In this document: positions 57,835 through 64,000 of the stretch, one piece after another
Layout of the letters: each line of letters begins with the position of its first letter
Numbering within the stretch: position 1 is the stretch's first letter
Assembly: GCF_009766105.1 (NCBI RefSeq)
Contig: NZ_LMUH01000001.1
Coordinates: 63,187 to 127,186, forward strand
From: Granulicella sp. S156
GTDB taxonomy: Bacteria; Acidobacteriota; Terriglobia; Terriglobales; Acidobacteriaceae
Length of the DNA stretch: 64,000 nucleotides
Direction: 5' to 3'
Notes under the pieces: generated by a model
Told to the model about the DNA's origin: nothing
The model's input: the letters and a program-made list of their open reading frames with translations, nothing else
Database searches by the model: none
Program-made: the position numbers and the translations under genes

Positions 57835-57988
57835 ACTGCCTCCATAAAGTGCTGCCTATTCAAGTGTACCCATGCTTTGGACGCCAAGGCAGGGTCTGTG
57901 TCATCTGATCCAGAGAGAGAGGCCTGTGAACTCTGATGAGTGTCATGCCCCGCCCGTTGTGTGAAATCATTGAGAGGCACGAAATACC

Positions 57989-58960
57989 ATGGCTAATAAC
58001 ACCCAGCACGAACTCGACCAGATCCGCGAAAACGCCGCCTTCGCCCCCCTCAACGACCGAGCCTTCCTCCGGATTACGGGCTCAGACGCGACACGCTGGC
58101 TCAACGGCATGGTGACAAACTCCATCCAGTCACTAGCCCCCGGCGAAGGTAACTACAACTTTCTGCTGAATGCGCAAGGCCGCATCCAGGGCGATTGCAC
58201 CATCTACCGCGATGGCGATGAGTTCCTCCTAGAGACCTCGGCCAATCAAGTAGAGGCCATCCAGAGACATCTGGACCACTTCATCATCATGGACGACGTT
58301 GAGCTCTCTCCTGACTACACGGAAAAGCAAGGCTTGTTGCTCCTCGGCCCCAAAGCCTCCACAATCCTCTCCGAGCTGGGCCTGCCGACGCTCGATCCAC
58401 TGCGTCTCATCCATGTCGAAAGCACCCACGGTTCCGTTTTACTGATCACCCCTTCCGTTGGTTCCGTTGCTCGCTACGAGCTATGGGCCGATGCAGCAGC
58501 CATCGCGAGTCTGCGCGACGCTGCCGCCGGAACAACCGAAGTTTCCGCTATCGCGCTGGAGCACCTCCGGCTGCTCGACGCCACCCCACGCTTCGGACAG
58601 GACATCCGCGACCGCGATCTACCGCAGGAAACCGCCCAGACTCACGCACTGCACTTCAGCAAGGGCTGCTATCTCGGCCAGGAGATCGTCGAGCGCATTC
58701 GTTCGCGTGGGCAGGTGCATCGCACCTTCACGGCCTTCCGGCTGACGCCAGATACCGAACCTGCGGGATCAGAAGCTCTGCCAACCCTGCCCGCACCGCT
58801 GGAAGCCAACGGCAAAGCCGTCGGCGAGCTCACCAGCGCTGCACTCATCCCTCTACCAGAAGGCCCAACCCTCTTCGCGCTCGGCTACGTCCGCCGCGAG
58901 GCACTGGAGACTCACCAGCCCCTCACCTATTCTGGCGGCAGCGTTACGCGCAGCTCCTAG
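57989..58960 (+). CDS. ygfZ: Folate-binding protein YgfZ
   Basis: A 323-residue member of the GcvT-like YgfZ family, which uses tetrahydrofolate to help maturation or repair of iron-sulfur enzymes such as MiaB. The signature K225-G-C-Y-L-G-Q-E232 with its key Cys is present, and the N-terminal ITGSDATRWLNGMVTNSIQ and GRIQGDCTIYRDGD are typical of the folate-binding fold. GAGAGG lies upstream of the ATG. DUF1844, PhnP-like and ribF genes follow on the same strand at short distances, perhaps as one transcript. Confidence 0.9.
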   Translation: MANNTQHELDQIRENAAFAPLNDRAFLRITGSDATRWLNGMVTNSIQSLAPGEGNYNFLLNAQGRIQGDCTIYRDGDEFLLETSANQVEAIQRHLDHFIIMDDVELSPDYTEKQGLLLLGPKASTILSELGLPTLDPLRLIHVESTHGSVLLITPSVGSVARYELWADAAAIASLRDAAAGTTEVSAIALEHLRLLDATPRFGQDIRDRDLPQETAQTHALHFSKGCYLGQEIVERIRSRGQVHRTFTAFRLTPDTEPAGSEALPTLPAPLEANGKAVGELTSAALIPLPEGPTLFALGYVRREALETHQPLTYSGGSVTRSS

Positions 58961-59054
58961 CTCGAAACTCGTCATAAACGCGCTTTCTTACCTTCATCCG
59001 CTCGGGCAGCAATCGCAACCGCCGTCCGACGCATCCAATACCATCGAGAACAAC

Positions 59055-59732
59055 ATGGCCGAAATCAAAGAGTTTGTCGTCAACGACCGTCGCAAGTTCA
59101 CCGCTGAAGGGGACCTTCGCCCCGATGCCCCTCCCTCCGAGCCCAAACCTGCTCGTCCTGAAACCTTAGAACCAAAACCCCCACCACCAGACGCCTACGA
59201 GTCATCGGCCCGGCTGACTGGCCCGCAGGTTGTCCCCGACAAACCTGCTGCCGTGGCAGACTCCTCAGAAGACCAGAATGACGCCCTATCCGACGAACTA
59301 CCGCCAGGGCCGACCGCCGAGCAGAGCGAGCAGGCCGCGCGTGCTTATGACGCCACCGTCGAGCGCCTGGACACCGCCATTCGCGCTACCAATCCGGGTA
59401 TGGATCGCCTGCCCGAGATGAGCTTCGACCGTCTCGTGCAATCCATCTATATGCAGGCGATCATCCAACTCGGCGGCACTGCCGAAGCCGGCCAGACGCC
59501 ACAGGTCGACCTACTCGGCGCTCGCCAGTCCATCGACATGCTCGCTGTCATCGCCGAAAAGACCAACGGCAATCTCTCCGAAGCTGAAGACAAGCTGGTG
59601 CAATCGGCGATCTTCGAGATGCGCATGGGCTTCCTCGAGATTACGCAGGCGCTCTCTCGCCAGGCCGCAGCCAGACAAGGCGCAGCGCCCGGAACCGGCG
59701 CACCGGCAAACGGTCCGAGCATCGTTCGTTAG
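59055..59732 (+). CDS. DUF1844 domain protein
   Basis: A 225-residue protein. Residues 1-115 are disordered and Pro/Glu-rich (KPARPETLEPKPPPPDAYE); residues about 130-205 are the DUF1844 domain: FDRLVQSIYMQAIIQLGG, QVDLLGARQSIDMLAVIAEK and AIFEMRMGFLEITQA. DUF1844 proteins are small helical proteins found mostly in acidobacteria, deltaproteobacteria and planctomycetes; the function is unknown. The next gene starts 4 bases after its stop, so a link with the PhnP-like hydrolase and ribF is likely at the transcript level. Confidence 0.85.
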   Translation: MAEIKEFVVNDRRKFTAEGDLRPDAPPSEPKPARPETLEPKPPPPDAYESSARLTGPQVVPDKPAAVADSSEDQNDALSDELPPGPTAEQSEQAARAYDATVERLDTAIRATNPGMDRLPEMSFDRLVQSIYMQAIIQLGGTAEAGQTPQVDLLGARQSIDMLAVIAEKTNGNLSEAEDKLVQSAIFEMRMGFLEITQALSRQAAARQGAAPGTGAPANGPSIVR

Positions 59733-59736
59733 GCCC

Positions 59737-60549
59737 ATGCAAGCAACGCTCACATTCCTTGGGAGTGGTACGTCGATGGGCGTGCCCACGCTCGGCTGCG
59801 GTTGCGATGTCTGCACCTCGGCTGCGCTTCCGGGCTCGCCCAATCGTCGCACGCGACCTTCGGTCATGGTCAGTTATGGCGGCCACAACGTCTTGATTGA
59901 CACCGGCCCGGACTTCCACGCGCAGGCCATCCGCGAAGGCATCCACAGCGTCGACGCCGTGCTCTATACGCATAGCCACGCCGATCACATCCTCGGCATG
60001 GACGACCTGCGCCCCTTGAGCTTCGGCAAGCCCGAAGGTATCGCACTCTATGCGGATGACTTTACGGCTCAGGTCATCGAACGTGTCTTCGAGTACACTT
60101 TCCGCAAAGTCGATCGCTACCCTACGAGCGCACGGGTCCAGATTCATCGCCTCGATACCGCTGCCGGTACGGCCGTCGACCTGTTCGGCGCGAAGTTTGT
60201 CCGCGTGCCCGTCACGCATGGGCGCAACACCATCGCCGGCTACCGCTTCGGCTCCGCAGCGTATCTGACGGACATGAGCGACATCCCGCCCGAGAGCCTT
60301 CCGCTGCTCGAAGGGCTCGACATCCTTGTGCTCGACGCTCTGCGGCGTGAGCCGCACCCCAGTCACTCCCATCTTGCACGGTCCATCGAATTGGTTGAAA
60401 AGATCGCACCTAAGCGTGCATTCTTCACGCACATCAGCCATGACCTGGACCACGAAACCACTAACGCCTCGCTGCCCGCTCACATTCGTCTCGCGCATGA
60501 CGGCCTCCAACTAGACTTCGAGATACCTGGGATTCAGAGGACCGCCTGA
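59737..60549 (+). CDS. MBL-fold metallohydrolase (PhnP-like)
   Basis: A 270-residue metallo-beta-lactamase-fold hydrolase. It has GSGTSMGVPTLGCGCDVC, with a Cys set for a structural zinc as in PhnP, then the active-site H79-x-H81-x-D83-H84 (YTHSHADHILG), VTHGRNTIAGYR, and a late FFTHISHDLDHE. PhnP is a cyclic phosphodiesterase; related proteins have no known substrate. No phn genes are near, so the true job may be removal of cyclic phosphates in cofactor metabolism. The TGA overlaps the ribF ATG by one base (TGATG). Confidence 0.87.
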   Translation: MQATLTFLGSGTSMGVPTLGCGCDVCTSAALPGSPNRRTRPSVMVSYGGHNVLIDTGPDFHAQAIREGIHSVDAVLYTHSHADHILGMDDLRPLSFGKPEGIALYADDFTAQVIERVFEYTFRKVDRYPTSARVQIHRLDTAAGTAVDLFGAKFVRVPVTHGRNTIAGYRFGSAAYLTDMSDIPPESLPLLEGLDILVLDALRREPHPSHSHLARSIELVEKIAPKRAFFTHISHDLDHETTNASLPAHIRLAHDGLQLDFEIPGIQRTA

Positions 60550-61517
60550 TGCAGATCGTTCATTCACTCTCTGAACTCAACTCGTTCCCCTCGCCCTCGG
60601 TCGTTACCATCGGCAACTTCGACGGCGTCCACTGCGGCCATCGCATGGTGATCGCCTCTGTCATCGCACGGGCCCGCGAGATTGGCGCACGCGCCACAAT
60701 CGTTACCTTCGATCCGCACCCGGCACACGTACTGCACGACGGCCCGCGATTACCCCTCATCACGCCGCTGGCCGAGAAGCTGGAGCTCCTCTCCAAAACC
60801 GGCATCGATCTCGCACTGGTGCTTCCATTCACCGACGATCTACGCCAATGGACGGCTCTGCAGTTCGCCGAACACGTCCTGCGCGACGGTCTGCATGCAG
60901 CGGAGGTTCATGAAGGAGAAACCTTCCGCTTCGGCCATCGCGCAGAGGCAGGTATCGACAGCCTCTCCCAGATAGGCCGCCAACTCGGCTTCCAGGTTCG
61001 CGCCTATGAGCCCTATATTCTGCGCGGTGCCCCCGTGTCCTCCAGTCGCATCCGCACACTGGTAGCCGCTGGAACGCTCGATCAAGCACGAGCACTGCTA
61101 GGCCGCTCCTTCAGCGTGCGCAGCACACCGGCTTCGGGTCGCGGCTACGGCACTCGCTACACCGTCCCGACGATCAATCTCGCTCCCTACGGAGACCTGC
61201 TGCCCGCACACGGCGTTTACATCAGCACGCTGCGCGTCGGCACAGGCGAACACGCACGAACCTTCCGCGGAGTCACCAACTCCGGCAATCGACCGACCTT
61301 TGGCGCTGACTCCTTTGCCGTGGAGACGCATCTTCTGGACTTTGAGCCGATTGCGTTGGACGAAACCACTCCGCTCGAACTCACGTTTCTGCACCGGTTG
61401 CGCGGAGAGCAGCGGTTCCCCACGCCTGAAGCGCTTCGCACTCAGATTGGGCTGGATGTCCGGCGCGCACAACGCTACTTCGCGCTATGCGACACACTTC
61501 GCGTCACCCTCAGCTAG
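60549..61517 (+). CDS. ribF: Riboflavin kinase / FMN adenylyltransferase RibF
   Basis: A 322-residue bifunctional enzyme that makes FMN and then FAD. The N-terminal adenylyltransferase half has VVTIGNFDGVHCGHRMVI (nucleotidyl-transferase HxGH-like site) and IVTFDPHPAHVL, with SSSRIRTLVAAG near the middle. The C-terminal kinase half has the PTxN-type PTINLAPYGDLLPAHGVY, GVTNSGNRPTFG and late LRGEQRFPTPEAL. Length is usual. It is coupled to the PhnP-like gene by a 1-base overlap and convergent with the penicillin-binding protein gene (11-base gap). Confidence 0.94.
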   Translation: MQIVHSLSELNSFPSPSVVTIGNFDGVHCGHRMVIASVIARAREIGARATIVTFDPHPAHVLHDGPRLPLITPLAEKLELLSKTGIDLALVLPFTDDLRQWTALQFAEHVLRDGLHAAEVHEGETFRFGHRAEAGIDSLSQIGRQLGFQVRAYEPYILRGAPVSSSRIRTLVAAGTLDQARALLGRSFSVRSTPASGRGYGTRYTVPTINLAPYGDLLPAHGVYISTLRVGTGEHARTFRGVTNSGNRPTFGADSFAVETHLLDFEPIALDETTPLELTFLHRLRGEQRFPTPEALRTQIGLDVRRAQRYFALCDTLRVTLS

Positions 61518-61528
61518 AGCTGTTGCGA

Positions 61529-63997
61529 CTATCTTGGCCTTGCGGCCGAAGGGAACTTTGAGGATAGCTTCGCGGTCGGCGGAGTCACCGGCTTGGCAGG
61601 AGCATCGTCGTCCGGTGTGGCATTTGAGGGCGGCGAAGCCGGCGCGGGTTTCGGCTTGTCGCTGTCGTCATCCGTATCCGTGTCATCGTCATGAGGCACA
61701 GGCTTCGGAGCCGCCTGTTCTACGCTCGCTGGAGCTACCGGCACATCGAGCTGCTTCTTGGGGGCGTGGAGCTTCGAGAACTGCTCGTTGGGCTTACCTG
61801 CGACCGCGACCTTCATGAAGTCCATCCACATCGGCAGAGCGGCTTTTGCACCGGTTTCTTTGTCTCCCAGCGTCTGCTGGTTGTCGAAGCCAATCCATGT
61901 TCCGCAGGTTACCGAGGGAGAGAATCCGATGAACCATGCATCGGTGTAACTATTCGTCGTTCCGGTCTTGCCCCCAAAAGCGTGTTTCATACTGGAAGCG
62001 GCTGCGGCTGTACCGTGCTGCACCACCGCCTGCAACAGAAGCATCATCTCGCGGGCGATGTCGAGCGAAATGACCTCTTTGACCTGGGGCGTCTTCTGCT
62101 CAATCGGCAACCCATCCGCCTGCGACACCTTGCGAATGTAGTGTGGAGCTATACGAATGCCATCGTTGGGGAAGACGCTGTACGAGGCAACCTGCTCCTC
62201 CAGGGTAATACCGGCTGAACCGATTGCCACCGGCAGGAACGCTGGGATGTTGCTCGTAACGCCGAAACGGTGCGTTACCTCGATGACCTTCTTGATGCCG
62301 ACACGGTCGGCGAGCTTCAACGCGGGGATATTGCGAGACTCAGCGAAGGCGTCGATTAGGGTCATGGTTCCCCTGAAGTTGGCTTCGTAGTTGTGCGGCG
62401 TGTAGGGTCCGTTCGGCGTGAAGAAGCTCGTCGGGCCGTCAACGATGGTGTCGTAGGGCTTCGCACCGGCTTCAAAGGCTGCCGTATACACATACGGCTT
62501 AAAGGAAGACCCCACCTGGCGTTGCGACTGGGTGGCACGGTTGAACTGAGAGATGGCGAAATCGCGGCCGCCGACCATCGCCAGCACCTCGCCGTTCGAA
62601 TTGTCCATCGCCATCATCGAAGCCTGCGCGCCGCTGTCCTGTTCGAGCACTACATGCGGAACTGCGCCCTTTGGAGCAAGGACCTTCACGTACACGATGT
62701 CGCCGACCTTGGCGAGGTCGGTCGCCTTGAAGTGCGTCGTCCAGGCCCAGTCCGTCGGCGTCATCGTCTCCAACTGCTGACCGATCTTCACGACCATCTT
62801 GGTCGCGGCAACGTCGGTTACCAGCGCGTGGAAGTAGGCTCCGTCGACGAGCGGCTGCGTCCAATCGGGATGCCTGTAGGAATCGGGGTCCGTGCCGGAG
62901 TCCAGCACATTCTGCAGACGTCCCTTCCAGCCATGACGCCGCTCATAGGCGGCAGTGCCGTCCAGAACAGCCTTTTCAGCCACATGCTGCAGATCCAGAT
63001 CGAGCGTTGTATCTACACGCAGACCTGCGCCATGCACCTCGTCTACGCCATATTCGGCCTCAAGCTGGCGCCGCACCTCTTCCACAAAATAGGGGGCCTC
63101 GATGTTGGCCGGGGCTTCGAGATGCAGCCCGAGCGGCTCGGCCTTGGCGGCTTCGGCTTCGGCTGCAGTGATCTTGTGGTCGTTGAACATCTCGGACAGC
63201 ACAAGATTGCGGCGCTTCAGAGCCCTCTCGGGAAAACGCACCGGAGAGTATGACTCCGGCCCCTTCGGCAAAGCCGCCAAGAGAGCCGCTTCAGACAGGG
63301 TGAGATCGCGAACGTGCTTGCTGAAGTAGTACTCCGAGCCGGCCTCAAATCCGTACGTTCCACGGCCGAGGTAAATCTGATTCGCATAGAGCGCGAAGAT
63401 CTGCGACTTGGTGAAGTGGCGCTCGATCTGCAGTGTCAGGAAGATCTCTTGAACCTTGCGTCCGTAGGTCTTTTCGGAGGAGAGAAACAGGTTGCGCGCG
63501 AGCTGCATCGTCAGCGTCGAAGCGCCTTGCGACCGTCGGCTGGCGTGCATATCGTGCCAAGCAGCGCCGACCACTCGAATCAGATTGATGCCGCTGTTGT
63601 TCTCGAAGTCCTTGTCTTCAATGGACAAGATGGCGTTGCGCAGTACGGGAGGAAACTCCGAGTACGGCACGACGACACGGCGCTCCAGCGCGAACGAGCC
63701 GAAGACCTTACCGTGGATGTCGTAGAGCTCCGTCGTGGTGCTGGGGCGGTAGCGCTCCAGGTCGGCCATCTGCGGCAGGTTGATCGAATAGACCAGCAGC
63801 AGACCGACCATCACACCGAAGACCGCAGAGGCGCCCAGCAGAAGGAGGAATGCGGCGCGGGGTGCGACCCGTCGGCTTCTCCCTTCTGGCTCGCGGAACG
63901 GGAAAGTCCTCATCGCACGCCAGAGCGCGGAGCGGTCGTCTTTACGACGCGCAGCTCCTCCTGACGGCTTTGATGGTTCCTTGTCTTCGTGGCTCAA
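61529..63997 (-). CDS. Class A penicillin-binding protein 1A, possibly 5' incomplete
   Basis: At least 822 residues. Cytoplasmic tail, one membrane helix (about 47-70), glycosyltransferase domain (SIEDKDFENNSGINL, STLTMQLARNLFLSSEKTYG in parts, YANQIYLGRGTYGFEAGSEY) and transpeptidase domain with S-x-x-K in GSSFKPYV, SxN in AESRNIPAL and KTG in GGKTGTTNSY. The tail (about 750-822) is acidic and Pro/Ala-rich. It polymerises and crosslinks peptidoglycan. The usual His after the catalytic Glu box is Asn-Ser-Gly here. A TTG at 63997 could start it, but the frame stays open to the window edge, so the true start may lie outside. Confidence 0.92.
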   Translation of the reverse strand: MSHEDKEPSKPSGGAARRKDDRSALWRAMRTFPFREPEGRSRRVAPRAAFLLLLGASAVFGVMVGLLLVYSINLPQMADLERYRPSTTTELYDIHGKVFGSFALERRVVVPYSEFPPVLRNAILSIEDKDFENNSGINLIRVVGAAWHDMHASRRSQGASTLTMQLARNLFLSSEKTYGRKVQEIFLTLQIERHFTKSQIFALYANQIYLGRGTYGFEAGSEYYFSKHVRDLTLSEAALLAALPKGPESYSPVRFPERALKRRNLVLSEMFNDHKITAAEAEAAKAEPLGLHLEAPANIEAPYFVEEVRRQLEAEYGVDEVHGAGLRVDTTLDLDLQHVAEKAVLDGTAAYERRHGWKGRLQNVLDSGTDPDSYRHPDWTQPLVDGAYFHALVTDVAATKMVVKIGQQLETMTPTDWAWTTHFKATDLAKVGDIVYVKVLAPKGAVPHVVLEQDSGAQASMMAMDNSNGEVLAMVGGRDFAISQFNRATQSQRQVGSSFKPYVYTAAFEAGAKPYDTIVDGPTSFFTPNGPYTPHNYEANFRGTMTLIDAFAESRNIPALKLADRVGIKKVIEVTHRFGVTSNIPAFLPVAIGSAGITLEEQVASYSVFPNDGIRIAPHYIRKVSQADGLPIEQKTPQVKEVISLDIAREMMLLLQAVVQHGTAAAASSMKHAFGGKTGTTNSYTDAWFIGFSPSVTCGTWIGFDNQQTLGDKETGAKAALPMWMDFMKVAVAGKPNEQFSKLHAPKKQLDVPVAPASVEQAAPKPVPHDDDTDTDDDSDKPKPAPASPPSNATPDDDAPAKPVTPPTAKLSSKFPSAARPR

Positions 63998-64000
63998 CAG

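Noticed and set aside
62393..63253. A 286-codon plus-strand frame.
   Set aside because: Antisense to the penicillin-binding protein gene.
1..64000. tRNA, rRNA, CRISPR arrays and known riboswitches.
   Set aside because: Scanned by eye for TPsiC-arm consensus, regular spaced repeats and riboswitch cores. Nothing convincing was found; a covariance search would be the decisive test.

Overview
The window reads as a chromosomal segment of a soil-type acidobacterium, most likely Acidobacteriaceae (the Granulicella/Terriglobus/Edaphobacter neighbourhood). This is inferred from the gene set: BshC-type bacillithiol synthesis, MurI beside an amidase and a GerMN protein, a DUF1844 protein, secreted choice-of-anchor proteins, moderately high GC, and many small palindromic intergenic repeats. 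No rRNA, tRNA or CRISPR array was seen. About 60 protein genes are supported. Housekeeping genes dominate and are packed on both strands.

Layout. 0.1-5 kb: bshC, two tandem small membrane proteins, a Pro/Gly/Tyr-rich membrane protein and a secreted phospholipase D-like protein. 5-12 kb: an ABC-F ATPase, a secreted amidohydrolase, fabI, and a lipoprotein that joins Ig-like repeats to a second phospholipase D-like domain. 12-16 kb: EVE protein, an amidase-GerMN-murI operon, ruvC, rsmA. 16-24 kb: amino acid permease, GT39 glycosyltransferase, zinc peptidase, class A beta-lactamase, a small regulator divergent from a VOC protein, uvrC. 24-29 kb: mazG, then an acetyltransferase and an OSBS/N-succinylamino acid racemase-type enolase, and a methyltransferase. 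29-39 kb: AT-hook protein, lnt, prfB (with its programmed +1 frameshift intact), tsaC-like, a SpoU methylase overlapping rarA, tex. 39-43.5 kb: three transporters in a row.

43.5-53 kb is the accessory part. A four-gene minus-strand operon (SDR, L-fuconate dehydratase-like enolase, RhaT-like transporter, GntR regulator) looks like oxidative deoxysugar (L-fucose type) catabolism. A 14-bp perfect palindrome sits in the spacer of its candidate promoter. Next come an IS110-family insertion sequence in a repeat-rich gap, and a signal-peptide-bearing RHS/YD-repeat protein. Its C-terminal domain carries a His...Cys papain-like signature, and a small membrane-anchored protein follows 15 bases downstream: a possible exported toxin and immunity pair. 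A relic reading frame and an orphan membrane protein complete this part.

53.7-64 kb: a YtrA-type GntR regulator with an ABC transporter, a secreted HExxH peptidase with a clear terminator, ygfZ, DUF1844, a PhnP-like hydrolase, ribF, and a class A penicillin-binding protein running to the right edge.

The intergenic DNA is notable. At least four nested palindromes of about 80-135 bp and six copies of a short hairpin-plus-ATATC repeat lie between genes. Long stem-loops cover the translation start regions of tex and of one MFS transporter.
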